The notes under the pieces: model-generated
Told to the model about the DNA's origin: nothing
Database searches by the model: none
The model's input: only the letters and a program-made list of their open reading frames with translations
In this document: one piece after another, positions 1 to 9,676 of the stretch
Layout: every line of letters starts with the position of its first letter
Position numbering within the stretch: position 1 is the first letter of the stretch
Translations under genes and position numbers: made by a program
Source: Eubacterium sp.
GTDB lineage: Bacteria; Bacillota; Clostridia; Peptostreptococcales; Anaerovoracaceae
DNA: 64,000 nt
Assembly (NCBI GenBank): GCA_017533915.1
Contig: JAFWHX010000004.1
Span: 122,179 to 186,178 of the forward strand
Direction: 5' to 3'

Positions 1-1803
1 GAGAAGCTCTTCTGCCTCTTCCATGGAGAGATGATCATGAGCCTTTACTGAAGCCTTGCACGATCTGGTGATCAGCTTGTCGATCACTACTTTATTGCTG
101 TGCTTCATCTCATCGCCGAGGCTTTCGGCATAATCAGCCGCGAATGCTTCTGCTTCGGAAAGCTCCATGAACACAGGGATCTCCTTGATTATGAAAGTCC
201 CCGGCCCAAAAGGCTCTACAGCAAATCCCATCTTTTCAAGCTCCGGGATCCATTCATCCTGTAATTCATAAGTTGACGGATCGACGTCGAAAGTGACAGG
301 CGTAAGCAGAGGCTGCGACGGCTTATCATCACTGAGATAATTCCCTACGAATTTCTCATAATTCACTCTCTCATGCGCCGCATGCTGGTCTATAAGATAA
401 AATGCGTTACTGTCTTCACAAGTAAGATAGGTATCAAATATGCACCCTGTCAGTTTCAGGTCATCAAAATCAAACAGCTGATGTCCAGGTTCCATATCGA
501 AATCTGCAATTGATGCATGCGGGAAATATCCTGGATCAGGAACATTCTTTTCATCGTATGCATTACTATTCTCAACATCATCAGAACCTTTTTCATATGT
601 CGAGACATTATCATTTACTACGGATCTATCGTCTCGGTCATCATCTCCATACAGGCGTTCCTTAGTATCTGCATGTGTTTCTTCAATTATCTGCCTTGTA
701 TTGGTGCTTTCTGCGTTTTTGCGCATATTTGACAATACATTTTTTATGTCGACTTGTTCATTTTTCAATGGTTTCTCTACATCTTTATCATGAAAGTAAT
801 CACCCACTTTTATGACAGCTTCATCGGACTGCAGCCCTTGTATGATCGCCTGTGATACTGCACGGATCACTGATTCTTCGTCGTGGAACCGTATTTCCTT
901 TTTGTTAGGATGAATATTGACATCTATTGAAGACGGATCTGTATCGATCAGAAGGAAGACTACGGGATACCTGCCTTCGAACAGTCTTTCACGATAGCCG
1001 TTTCTGATCCCTTTCTCTATTACTTTACTTTCGACTACTCTTCCGTTCACGCAGAATACCTGATCTTTTCTTGTCGATCTCGAAAGTGACGGTCTTGAGA
1101 TGCATCCTTTTATACGATAGCCGCCATATTCACCTTCTATCGTGAACAGGTCTCTGTATTCTCTTTTTTTGTATACTGAGACTACTGTATTTTTGATGTT
1201 TCCGTCGCCTGTCGTTGTGAATATGACATTACCGTTGCTTATGAGCTGAATACGTATACCTGAAAACGCCAGAGCCATTTCCGACACAAGCTCAGTTACC
1301 GCTGCAGTTTCGTGTGCGTCATTCTTCAGGAATTCACGTCTGGCCGGCGTATTATAGAACAGGTCTGTAGAGACTACTGTCGTACCATCCGGACATCCGA
1401 CCGATTCGACCGACAGGACTTCCCCGCCTTCGATAACGATCCTGCTTCCTGTCTGATCTTCATGGCGCTTTGTCACCATCGACGTCCTTGTGACCGCTGC
1501 TATGCTTGCGAGAGCTTCTCCTCTGAATCCCAGGCTCGTTATGCTGTCCAGATCTGACGCTTCGCTTATCTTGCTTGTCGCATGTCTAAGGAACGCAGTC
1601 CTCAGCTCATCATGGGATATTCCGCATCCGTCGTCAGTGACCCTTATATATGATTTCCCGCCGTTCTTGATCTCGACTGTTACAGACTTCGCACCTGCGT
1701 CTATCGAATTTTCCACAAGCTCTTTGATGATCGACGCCGGGCGTTCTATGACTTCACCTGCTGCTATTTTATCGGCGACCTGTTTTTCAAGTACTTTTAT
1801 CAT
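1..1803 (-). CDS. mutL: DNA mismatch repair protein MutL, C-terminus cut by window edge
   Basis: MutL couples mismatch recognition by MutS to strand removal. The N-terminal GHKL ATPase domain is plain: the signature VADKIAAGEVIERPAS, then ELVENSIDAG (the E/N/D ATP-Mg site) and later DDGCGI and GFRGEALASI. Near the left edge the C-terminal dimerisation domain shows DQHAAHERVNYE at about positions 365-410, the metal-binding motif of MutL proteins with endonuclease activity, and the CKASVKAHD segment. About 601 codons are visible and only the last few tens should be missing. I chose the ATG at 1803 because family members begin just before this ATPase motif; an in-frame ATG at 1821 would add six residues. 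The gene follows mutS, with a hairpin between them. Confidence 0.96.
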   Translation of the reverse strand, partial: MIKVLEKQVADKIAAGEVIERPASIIKELVENSIDAGAKSVTVEIKNGGKSYIRVTDDGCGISHDELRTAFLRHATSKISEASDLDSITSLGFRGEALASIAAVTRTSMVTKRHEDQTGSRIVIEGGEVLSVESVGCPDGTTVVSTDLFYNTPARREFLKNDAHETAAVTELVSEMALAFSGIRIQLISNGNVIFTTTGDGNIKNTVVSVYKKREYRDLFTIEGEYGGYRIKGCISRPSLSRSTRKDQVFCVNGRVVESKVIEKGIRNGYRERLFEGRYPVVFLLIDTDPSSIDVNIHPNKKEIRFHDEESVIRAVSQAIIQGLQSDEAVIKVGDYFHDKDVEKPLKNEQVDIKNVLSNMRKNAESTNTRQIIEETHADTKERLYGDDDRDDRSVVNDNVSTYEKGSDDVENSNAYDEKNVPDPGYFPHASIADFDMEPGHQLFDFDDLKLTGCIFDTYLTCEDSNAFYLIDQHAAHERVNYEKFVGNYLSDDKPSQPLLTPVTFDVDPSTYELQDEWIPELEKMGFAVEPFGPGTFIIKEIPVFMELSEAEAFAADYAESLGDEMKHSNKVVIDKLITRSCKASVKAHDHLSMEEAEELL

Positions 1804-1825
1804 ATGCACATTTATCTCCATATAC

Positions 1826-1867
1826 AGAAAAATACTACACAGATATCAGTATATGATGTGTAGTATT
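1826..1867 (-). terminator. Hairpin between mutS and mutL, possible attenuator
   Basis: A perfect 10-bp inverted repeat (1831-1840 with 1858-1867) encloses a 17-nt loop. On the minus strand it is followed by a run of five T. It lies just after the mutS stop and before mutL, so it could partly terminate transcription or stabilise the mutS message. The stem is AT-rich, so full termination is doubtful. Confidence 0.5.
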
Positions 1868-1874
1868 ACTATCA

Positions 1875-4589
1875 TTATTCTTTATCCGCCATTTCTTTCA
1901 GCTCTGTAAGGATCCTGATAGCTTCAGCGGGCGTCGTCTCCATGATATCGAGCGACTTCAGCTTCTCGACGGCTGGGCTCATGTTCTGGCTGAAGAACGA
2001 GATCTGTGATCCCTGATCTTTTGCCGGGGCTTTATCATCAAAACCTCCGCGATCCAGTATGCCGGAGTCAGAATGTCCATCGTCAGATCCGCCGGCCGAT
2101 CCATCCTGGCCGCTTTCTGCAGATCCGAATGCGTCCCTTACAGAATCTATCGCCTCATCCTGCTCAAGCTTTTCCAGCTTTGCCTCCGCGTTCTCCAGCA
2201 GGTCTGACGGCACTCCTGCCAGTCTTGCAACATGCACTCCATAGCTCTTGCTCGCCGAACCAGGTACGATCTTATGCAGGAAAATGATCTGCCCGTTTTC
2301 TTCAGCTACATCGATATTCAGGTTCCTGACACCAACAAGCTGTTCTTCCAGCACAGTCATCTCGTGATAGTGCGTAGCGAACATAGTCCTGATCCTGAGC
2401 TTGTCTGAGCACAGCTTTTCAGCAGTTGCCCATGCTATCGATAGGCCGTCGTACGTGCTGGTCCCGCGTCCAATCTCATCAAGTATTATCAGACTGCGGC
2501 GCCCGGCGTTTCTCAAGATGTATGCCAGCTCGCTCATCTCAACGAAGAATGTCGACTGTCCCTGCGACAGATTGTCAGATGCTCCTATCCTCGTGAATAT
2601 CCTGTCGACGACTCCTATCTTCGCGCGGTCTGCAGGAACGAACGAGCCGCATTGAGCCATAAGGACGATAAGAGCAGTCTGCCTCATATATGTCGATTTA
2701 CCTGCCATATTCGGACCTGTGATTATGAGCATGGATGAATCCGTATTGTTCATGTACGTATCATTCGACACAAAAAGCCCTTCAGCTCCGCCTGTCTGGT
2801 TCTGCTCTATCACAGGATGACGTCCTTTTTCTATCTCGATCTCATACCCGTCATCCACTTCAGGCCTGACATATCCCAGCCTTGAAGCGACTTTGGCAAA
2901 TGATGCAAGCACATCTACTGTCGCTATCGCTCTCGACGTCTCCTGGATCTCTTCTATGTGCTCGTTTATCTCATTCCTTATATCAGTAAAAATGTCATAT
3001 TCAAGTTTGTTTATCTTGGTCTCGGCATTGAGCACCAGACTCTCTTTTTCTTTCAGTTCCGGTGTAATGAACCGCTCTGCTCCGACGAGCGTCTGCTTTC
3101 TGATATAATCTTCAGGGACCATATCCAGATTTGAGCGTGAGACCTCTATGTAATATCCGAAGACCTTATTATATCCAACTTTAAGATGTGTTATCCCGGT
3201 ACGCTCTTTTTCTTTTACCTCAAGTCCAGCTATCCATGCTTTTGCATCTTTGATCGAGTCTTTAAGGGCATCAAGATCGTCGGAAGATCCAGACTTGATA
3301 AGCCCTCCCTCAGTTACTGTCATTGGCGGTTCTTCCGTGATATGCGAATCGATCAGCTCGTAGATATCTGAAAGATCATGGATCTCTTCTCCGAGTTCTT
3401 CCAGAAGAGAGCTCCCAGATCCGGTCAGCACATCCTTTATCTCCGGTGTGGCGCCGATGGAATTCCTCAGCGCTATCATATCTTTTCCATTGGCATTTCC
3501 TGACGCCATACGGCCTGCAAGACGCTCGAAGTCATAGACCCGCTTCAGTGCTTCGCTCAAGTCATTCAAAGCAAGAGGATCTGCGACAAGATACGAGACA
3601 GCATCTAGACGGGCATTTATCTCGTCCGGATCGTTAAGCGGCTCTCTAAGCCACAGCTTGAGCTTTCGTCCGCCCATAGCAGTGTTTGTTTTGTCCAGCA
3701 CGCCCAGGAGCGATCCGTCGGTACGCTTCTCATAAAGTGTCTCAGTCAGTTCAAGATTTCTAATCGTCGCCTTATCAAGCGCCATGTGATGCCCTGTCTC
3801 ATAGAACACACACCTCGTTATCTGTTTGAGATCCTGTTTCTGAGTCTCTATCAGATATGAAAGAAGAGCGCCTGTGGATGCGATCGATCTGTCTCTTCCT
3901 TCCAGGCCGAGCGCTGTCAGCGAGACTCCCCCGAATTGGGCCCTTATCGACGTTTCTGCGGACTTTCTGGCAAAATACGAATCAGACATCGTATGAACGA
4001 AAGAGCCCGTCAGAAGCGATATCTGCTCCTCGTCCTGATACTCCAGAACCTTCTGGCTGATAAGTATCTCCTTGGCATTTATCTTCACGAGCTCGTTTAT
4101 GACGTCATCAAAGATCATACGTCCACCATACATGTCTGTCGTATAGAGCTCTCCTGTCGAGATATCACAATATGATACGGCAATACCCTGATTATCAGCG
4201 AACACGGATGCCAGATAGTTGTTCTCGTTTTCATGCAGGATAGTATTTGATGTGACCGTACCCGGCGTGACGACTCTGATGACTCCTCGGTCCACCATGC
4301 CCTTCGCCGTGGCGGGATCCTCGAGCTGCTCGCAGATCGCGACTTTGTATCCCTTTTCGACAAGACGTGAAATATAAGAATCTGCGGCATGGAATGGAAC
4401 ACCGCACATGGGTGCCCGCTCTTCCAGACCGCAGCTTTTTCCGGTTAATGTGAGTTCAAGAAGACGAGATACGAGCTCTGCGTCATCAAAGAACATTTCA
4501 TAGAAGTCACCGAGACGGAAGAACAGTATACAGTCAGAGTACTCCTCCTTAATATCCATATACTGCTGCATCATTGGTGAAAGGTTCAT
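1875..4589 (-). CDS. mutS: DNA mismatch repair protein MutS
   Basis: MutS recognises base mismatches and small loops as a clamp-forming dimer. At 904 residues it has the usual MutS1 length. The N-terminus carries the mismatch-contacting segment (FFRLGDFYEMF, residues about 23-33, with the Phe-x-Glu of the recognition wedge). The ATPase has the Walker A TGPNMAGKST, Walker B LIILDEIGRGT and the ATHYHE switch. A Gly/Ser/Asp-rich linker separates the ATPase from the last roughly 60 residues. The start codon lies two bases after the stop of the upstream aminotransferase gene, so the two are probably translated from one message; mutL is downstream. Confidence 0.98.
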   Translation of the reverse strand: MNLSPMMQQYMDIKEEYSDCILFFRLGDFYEMFFDDAELVSRLLELTLTGKSCGLEERAPMCGVPFHAADSYISRLVEKGYKVAICEQLEDPATAKGMVDRGVIRVVTPGTVTSNTILHENENNYLASVFADNQGIAVSYCDISTGELYTTDMYGGRMIFDDVINELVKINAKEILISQKVLEYQDEEQISLLTGSFVHTMSDSYFARKSAETSIRAQFGGVSLTALGLEGRDRSIASTGALLSYLIETQKQDLKQITRCVFYETGHHMALDKATIRNLELTETLYEKRTDGSLLGVLDKTNTAMGGRKLKLWLREPLNDPDEINARLDAVSYLVADPLALNDLSEALKRVYDFERLAGRMASGNANGKDMIALRNSIGATPEIKDVLTGSGSSLLEELGEEIHDLSDIYELIDSHITEEPPMTVTEGGLIKSGSSDDLDALKDSIKDAKAWIAGLEVKEKERTGITHLKVGYNKVFGYYIEVSRSNLDMVPEDYIRKQTLVGAERFITPELKEKESLVLNAETKINKLEYDIFTDIRNEINEHIEEIQETSRAIATVDVLASFAKVASRLGYVRPEVDDGYEIEIEKGRHPVIEQNQTGGAEGLFVSNDTYMNNTDSSMLIITGPNMAGKSTYMRQTALIVLMAQCGSFVPADRAKIGVVDRIFTRIGASDNLSQGQSTFFVEMSELAYILRNAGRRSLIILDEIGRGTSTYDGLSIAWATAEKLCSDKLRIRTMFATHYHEMTVLEEQLVGVRNLNIDVAEENGQIIFLHKIVPGSASKSYGVHVARLAGVPSDLLENAEAKLEKLEQDEAIDSVRDAFGSAESGQDGSAGGSDDGHSDSGILDRGGFDDKAPAKDQGSQISFFSQNMSPAVEKLKSLDIMETTPAEAIRILTELKEMADKE

Positions 4590-4591
4590 TA

Positions 4592-5794
4592 TCAGTTCCC
4601 TGCCTGTTTCTTTTCGTAGGCTTCAAGCCCGAGCCTTATCAGCTCGACCGCTCTCCTCATCTGCTCACTTCTGAGAACGTATGCAAGCCTCATCTTATTC
4701 TTACCCCGCTCGGAGTCATAATAAAACCCATCTGCAGGCGCAAACATTACAGTTTCATTATTATCGCTGAACTCCGTCAGCAGGAACACGAGGAAATCCT
4801 CGATATCATTCACAGGAAGCTTGACTGTAACATAGAATGAACCCTTTGGCTTAACGCAGACAACGCCCGGGATCTTGGTGAGCTCTGAGTAAACTACGTC
4901 TCTCCTCTTTTCGTATTCAGCTCTTATCTCACTATAGTATGACTTTGGCAGCCTGAACAGTGCTGCTGCTCCTGCCTGATCGAGCGTCGATACTGAAAGT
5001 CTTCCCTGTGCCAGCTTCATCGCGCCGTTCATGACATCTCTGTTCTTGCTGATGAGAAGGCCGATCCTTCCGCCGCAGCATGAATAACGCTTTGATATAG
5101 AGTCAGTTATTATTATCCTGTCCAGGAATTCCTTCTCAAGTCCAAATGATGCAGGCTCAGCTCCATCATATACGAATTCTCTGTACACTTCGTCGCTTAT
5201 CACCCAGAGGTCGTGCTCTTCTGCTATCTCGCAGATCATATGCATCTCATCCTGAGTAAGCACATCACCAGTAGGATTTCCCGGCGATGTACAGATTATC
5301 GCCCTGGTCTTCGGCGTGATCGCTTTCTCTATCCTGTCTCTGTACGCGTAATGATATCCTTCTTCTGCGTGGCTCGGGATCCTTGCTATCTGACCACCGG
5401 CAGACAGAATGAATGTGCTGTAGTTGCTGTAATACGGATCAGCAGCAAGCACTTCGTCTCCTTCGTTCAATATAGTCGTGAACACCATGGAGAGAGCTTC
5501 AGACCCGCCGGATGTCACCATGACATCATCAGGCTCAAACTCTGCGCCAAATGACCCGTAGAATTCGCATACCGCCTTTTTCAGGTCATCAGTTCCTCCA
5601 GATTCCATATATGCTATAACGTCATTAGGATAATTCCTGATCGCCTCCATATAGCATTTCGGCGTCTCAATATCCGGCTGACCGATGTTTACTCTGTATA
5701 TTCTGATACCTCTTTTCTCCGCATTTCTGGCCATCTCATTGAAGCGCCTTATCGGAGAAAGACCCATCCGTTTTGATTTTTCTGATATCTGCAT
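4592..5794 (-). CDS. Class I PLP-dependent aminotransferase (probable aspartate/aromatic type)
   Basis: A fold-type I aminotransferase of 400 residues. Visible motifs are PGNPTG (171-176), DEVY (201-204), the Schiff-base lysine in SISKRYS (Lys235) and a substrate-carboxylate arginine region near the C-terminus (KNKMRLAY). The start (MNIG-like VNIGQPDIETP follows) resembles subgroup I-gamma aspartate aminotransferases. The exact amino-acid substrate cannot be read from the sequence. It sits between tlyA and mutS with almost no gap to mutS, a position that looks operonic rather than functional. A ribosome site AGGAG precedes the ATG by about ten bases. Confidence 0.85.
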   Translation of the reverse strand: MQISEKSKRMGLSPIRRFNEMARNAEKRGIRIYRVNIGQPDIETPKCYMEAIRNYPNDVIAYMESGGTDDLKKAVCEFYGSFGAEFEPDDVMVTSGGSEALSMVFTTILNEGDEVLAADPYYSNYSTFILSAGGQIARIPSHAEEGYHYAYRDRIEKAITPKTRAIICTSPGNPTGDVLTQDEMHMICEIAEEHDLWVISDEVYREFVYDGAEPASFGLEKEFLDRIIITDSISKRYSCCGGRIGLLISKNRDVMNGAMKLAQGRLSVSTLDQAGAAALFRLPKSYYSEIRAEYEKRRDVVYSELTKIPGVVCVKPKGSFYVTVKLPVNDIEDFLVFLLTEFSDNNETVMFAPADGFYYDSERGKNKMRLAYVLRSEQMRRAVELIRLGLEAYEKKQAGN

Positions 5795-5821
5795 TATATG
5801 TTATCTCCTGTAAATCGATCC

Positions 5822-6649
5822 CTATCCCAGTTCCTTGTGAGCAGCTTCTACCTGCTCGTGTACTAAATTTAATACACAAGACGCATTATACGCCATATTT
5901 TCAAGCTTTGCAAGACTTATCAGATATTCTATATTACCTTTTGCTCCTTTTACAGGAGAATATGACAGTCCAGCAGTATAAAAGCCGTTTTCCGACGCAC
6001 TTTCTATCACCTTATTAATGACTTTTTCGTGTACAGAAGGATCTCTTATGACACCCTTCCCAGCCGATGCTTCTTCGCGGCCTGCCTCGAACTGCGGCTT
6101 GATCAGGCACATTGCCTGACCATCTTCCTCAAGGAGCCTCGTCATGACCGGGAATATGAGCTCCAGAGATATGAACGACACGTCAACGCTTATGAATCCT
6201 GCTTTTTCCAGCACCTGTTCCGGTTCCAGATATCTCACATTACACTTCTCAATATTGACCACCCTGGGGTCTGTCCTGAGCTTCCAGTCGAGCTGTCCAT
6301 AGCCGACGTCGATCGAATACACCTTGGCAGCGCCGTTCTGAAGCATACAGTCAGTAAATCCACCTGTCGATGCGCCGATGTCCACGCAGACCTTATCCTT
6401 AAGGTCGATATCAAATACTTTTATCGCCTTCTCCAGCTTGTACCCGCCGCGGCTGACATATGGGCAGTCTTCCCCTTTTACGGTGATCAAAGCCTCTTCG
6501 CTCACTTTTGTCCCGGCTTTATCTACTCTCTCACCATCAACAAAGACCACACCCTCCATAAGTGCAGCCTTTGCTCTTTCTCTCGACGAGAAAAACCCCT
6601 GTTCAACAAGAAGTATATCTATTCTTTCTTTTCTGACTTTATCTGCCAA
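5822..6649 (-). CDS. tlyA: TlyA family rRNA ribose 2'-O-methyltransferase
   Basis: TlyA-type enzymes methylate ribose 2'-OH groups in rRNA and are often mislabelled hemolysin A. The first roughly 60 residues form an S4 RNA-binding domain (RIDILLVEQGFFSSRERAKAA), followed by an FtsJ-like Rossmann fold with the SAM motif DIGASTGGFTDCML. I place the start at a TTG (6647-6649), eleven bases inside the end of dxs, because family members begin only a few residues before the S4 motif; reading further upstream to 6730 would add an atypical N-terminal extension lying inside dxs. The overlap suggests translational coupling with dxs. Confidence 0.88.
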   Translation of the reverse strand: MADKVRKERIDILLVEQGFFSSRERAKAALMEGVVFVDGERVDKAGTKVSEEALITVKGEDCPYVSRGGYKLEKAIKVFDIDLKDKVCVDIGASTGGFTDCMLQNGAAKVYSIDVGYGQLDWKLRTDPRVVNIEKCNVRYLEPEQVLEKAGFISVDVSFISLELIFPVMTRLLEEDGQAMCLIKPQFEAGREEASAGKGVIRDPSVHEKVINKVIESASENGFYTAGLSYSPVKGAKGNIEYLISLAKLENMAYNASCVLNLVHEQVEAAHKELG

Positions 6650-8480
6650 GTTCTTTTCTGATCCTTTCCGCAAACGACATACCGTCAAGTCCATATTTTC
6701 TGTAGAGATCTTCACAGGAACCATGCTCAATAAAACTATCCGGCCATGCAGTCACGTTCACTTCTGACATGCCTGCGAGCATAGCCTTGAGATGTTCTCC
6801 GAAACCGCCCGAGGCTATACCGTCTTCTATTGTGAATACAGGCTTTTTCCGTTCTATCAGCGATGTATCCACAGGGTACGGACGTGTAACGTCAACGATA
6901 CCCGCGTCTATACCTGCTTCTGCAAGCAGAGCTCTTGCCTCCACGGCTTTATCGAGCATGCTCCCTACAGCCCAGATATCAGCATCCTTACCACTGGAAA
7001 GTCTTATGTTGTTTCCGTCAAACGGCTCTGATCCCTCATCAGGCTCGTCTGTGCATCTCCCTCTTGCGTATCTTACAGCGCAAGGTCCGTCTATCGTAAG
7101 AGCATACCTCAGCATTTTTCTAAGCTGGGCACCGTCTGCCGGCGCGAGTACTGTCATGCCCGGAACAGTTGACAGATATGAGATATCAAATATTCCCTGA
7201 TGAGTCTCGCCGTCAGCGCCTACAACTCCTGACCTGTCTATGGCAAATACGACAGGAAGTCCCTGCAGCGCTACATCTTCGAGTATCTGATCGTATGATC
7301 TCTGAAGGAATGATGAATAGATGGCACATACCGGCTTCATGCCATTTACAGCAAGTCCTGCGGCGAACGTCACTGCATGTTCCTCGGCGATACCCACATC
7401 AAAGAACCTGTCCGGGAATCTCTCAGAGAACTGCTTAAGCCCAGTAGCGTCTCTCATCGCCGCCGTAATGGCACATATCCTGTCATCCTCCTCCGCGATC
7501 TTTACGATCTCATCTCCGAACACACTTGAATAAGTAGGCCCTAATGAACCTGCTACTGCTCCGGTGTCCGGGTCGAACGGGCCTATGCCGTGGAACTTGT
7601 CAGGATTGTTCTCTGCATTCCTATATCCTCTGCCCTTTCTTGTTATGACGTGAACGAGCACCGGCTTTTCAGCCTGCTTCGCAGATTCCAGCGCATGAGT
7701 GACGGCTTTGATATTATGACCGTCTACCGGACCGATATATGTGAATCCTATCTCTTCAAAGAATACTCCCTCAGGACTCAGCAGATATTTGATAGTCTCC
7801 TTGATCCCTTCGAGGCCTTCAGCGACACCCCGGCCGATCATAGGCACCCGCTCCAGCATAGTCTTTATGTGTGACTTTGTCTTTGTATAGCCTGATGAAG
7901 TCCTGAGCCTCGCCAGATGATTTGATACGCCGCCGATGTTCTTTGATATCGACATGCCGTTGTCGTTAAGTATCACGATAACTTTCGACTTCCTGGAACC
8001 GATATTGTTCAGAGCTTCGTATGCGAGGCCTCCGGTGAGCGATCCGTCTCCTATCACAGCGATCACATCGTAATGTTCTCCCTTTATATCTCGCGCCGCG
8101 GCGATACCGCATGCAGCCGATACAGAAGTGCTCGCATGACCGGTATCATAGATGTCGTGCTCGCTCTCGTTTCTCTTCGGGAATCCGCTGAGCCCGCCGG
8201 TCTTTCTAAGAGTCCCGAACATACCAGCTCTTCCCGTAAGTATCTTATGAACGTATGACTGATGCCCTACATCCCAGATGAACTTGTCCTCCGGACTGTT
8301 GAACACTTTATGCATCGCGATCGTGAGCTCTACTACCCCGAGGTTCGACGCTATATGACCGCCTGTCTCAGAAACATGTTCTACAAGAAAATCGCGTATC
8401 TCAACAGCGAGAAGATCTAACTCCTCTTCTGTCATACTCTTTATATCTTCAGGCAGTCTGTATTCAGTAAGTTCTTTCAT
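6639..8480 (-). CDS. dxs: 1-deoxy-D-xylulose-5-phosphate synthase
   Basis: Dxs condenses pyruvate and glyceraldehyde 3-phosphate, the first step of the non-mevalonate isoprenoid pathway; it needs thiamine diphosphate and Mg. The protein is 613 residues. It shows the invariant His region HVSETGGHIASNLG, the ThDP/Mg motif GDGSLTGG ... NDNGMSIS, and the transketolase-like second half with GIAEEHAVTFAAGLA. The ATG at 8480 has AGGAG eight bases upstream; an upstream GTG in frame is less likely. The gene is immediately downstream of ispA, which makes prenyl diphosphates from its pathway products, and overlaps tlyA. Confidence 0.97.
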   Translation of the reverse strand: MKELTEYRLPEDIKSMTEEELDLLAVEIRDFLVEHVSETGGHIASNLGVVELTIAMHKVFNSPEDKFIWDVGHQSYVHKILTGRAGMFGTLRKTGGLSGFPKRNESEHDIYDTGHASTSVSAACGIAAARDIKGEHYDVIAVIGDGSLTGGLAYEALNNIGSRKSKVIVILNDNGMSISKNIGGVSNHLARLRTSSGYTKTKSHIKTMLERVPMIGRGVAEGLEGIKETIKYLLSPEGVFFEEIGFTYIGPVDGHNIKAVTHALESAKQAEKPVLVHVITRKGRGYRNAENNPDKFHGIGPFDPDTGAVAGSLGPTYSSVFGDEIVKIAEEDDRICAITAAMRDATGLKQFSERFPDRFFDVGIAEEHAVTFAAGLAVNGMKPVCAIYSSFLQRSYDQILEDVALQGLPVVFAIDRSGVVGADGETHQGIFDISYLSTVPGMTVLAPADGAQLRKMLRYALTIDGPCAVRYARGRCTDEPDEGSEPFDGNNIRLSSGKDADIWAVGSMLDKAVEARALLAEAGIDAGIVDVTRPYPVDTSLIERKKPVFTIEDGIASGGFGEHLKAMLAGMSEVNVTAWPDSFIEHGSCEDLYRKYGLDGMSFAERIRKELGR

Positions 8481-8541
8481 TTCAACCACTCCTGGTCATT
8501 CTGACTAGTCAAATCTTTATGGTCTCATATATGAGCAGCGA

Positions 8542-9429
8542 TCAGCTGGTCCTCTCCTCAAGATCCAACGCAAGGCTTCGGAAGAAAACGTCGTCATCAT
8601 ACGGCGCTGCTGCCTGACATGCTTCAGCGGTCAGTCTGCTCAGCTCTGCCTCTGCTTTTTCAAGCCCATACATACTTACAAATGTCAGCTTATCGTTTTC
8701 CTCATCAGATCCGACAGGCTTTCCGAGTTCTTCAGTCGTACTCTTCACATCGAGGATATCATCCGCTATCTGGAATGCAATACCGAGATCCTCTGCATAT
8801 ACAGTCATATCTTCAAGCATCTCCTCCGAAGCTCCTCCAATATACAGGCCTGCCCTTACTGCCGCTTTGATCAGCGCAGCTGTCTTGTTCAGATGTATGT
8901 AAAAGAGAAGTCCTCCGTCGGCGCCTTCCTTCTCTGCTTTGATGTCTGCAGTCTGACCGGCTACCATTCCGCGCACTCCTGCGCCTTCAGCTATCTCGTA
9001 CTGCGCCATGATGTACGGCTTTAGTTCCCATCCGACATTCACGCGTACTGAGAGATCTTCTGCCATGACCTCGAACGCCGCAGAAAGCAGTCCGTCTCCC
9101 GCAAGAGTAGCCATTCCGGGACCGTAGACAACATGATTTGTCGGCTTTCCTCGCCTGAGATCGTCGTTATCCATGGCCGGGAGATCATCGTGGATCAGAG
9201 AATATGTATGTATGTACTCCATGGCACACGCATATGGCAATGCATGTGTGATATTCCCTCCGGCCATTTCACACGCTGCGAGAAGAAGCACCGGCCTCAG
9301 CCTCTTTCCTCCTGCATTCAGGCTGTAAAACATGGAGTCGAAAAGTATTGATGCCTCCAGATCTGCCTCAGGAAACGGATCCAGCAGATGTTCTTCAACA
9401 TACTGTTTGTATTCATCGAAAGATCTCAT
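8542..9429 (-). CDS. ispA: Farnesyl diphosphate synthase (short-chain polyprenyl synthase)
   Basis: This enzyme condenses isopentenyl diphosphate with allylic diphosphates to give farnesyl diphosphate. The first aspartate-rich motif is DDLPAMDND, with the two-residue insertion typical of bacterial type II farnesyl synthases. The second is DDILD. RPVLLLAA and RRGKPTNH complete the substrate site. Length (295 residues) is normal. The stop codon of xseB lies two bases upstream of the ATG, and dxs follows 61 bp downstream, so this is the standard xseA-xseB-ispA-dxs-tlyA arrangement. Confidence 0.96.
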   Translation of the reverse strand: MRSFDEYKQYVEEHLLDPFPEADLEASILFDSMFYSLNAGGKRLRPVLLLAACEMAGGNITHALPYACAMEYIHTYSLIHDDLPAMDNDDLRRGKPTNHVVYGPGMATLAGDGLLSAAFEVMAEDLSVRVNVGWELKPYIMAQYEIAEGAGVRGMVAGQTADIKAEKEGADGGLLFYIHLNKTAALIKAAVRAGLYIGGASEEMLEDMTVYAEDLGIAFQIADDILDVKSTTEELGKPVGSDEENDKLTFVSMYGLEKAEAELSRLTAEACQAAAPYDDDVFFRSLALDLEERTS

Positions 9430-9431
9430 TA

Positions 9432-9635
9432 TTATTCTCCGGCATTTTCAATATCCATAAGCTCAATTTTCTGCTCGGCGCTCTTCAGGATCTCATTGCA
9501 TTCGTTATAGTATCTCATGCCTTCCTCGTAGCATTTTATCGAGTCCTCAAGAGTAGTATCGTCGCTTTTTATCCTGTCTGCAGCCTGTCTCAGCTTTTCC
9601 AGCGACTCTTCAAAAGTATCCTTCTTCTCTTCCAT
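9432..9635 (-). CDS. xseB: Exodeoxyribonuclease VII small subunit
   Basis: A 67-residue, highly charged helical protein that matches XseB: FEESLEKLRQAADRIKSDDTTLEDSIKCYEEG is the family core (shown here only in outline, residues 7-38). It binds XseA to form exonuclease VII, which degrades single-stranded DNA. I prefer the ATG at 9635, ten bases after AGGAG; an in-frame ATG at 9644 sits too close to that site. It is 41 bp downstream of xseA and two bases from ispA. Confidence 0.93.
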   Translation of the reverse strand: MEEKKDTFEESLEKLRQAADRIKSDDTTLEDSIKCYEEGMRYYNECNEILKSAEQKIELMDIENAGE

Positions 9636-9676
9636 TTTTAACATGCTCCTGTTGTTTGTTGCGGTTATGTGTATTA

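Noticed and set aside
6650-6730. 27-residue N-terminal extension of TlyA
   Set aside because: It lies inside dxs and is absent from the family; a TTG start next to the S4 domain fits better.
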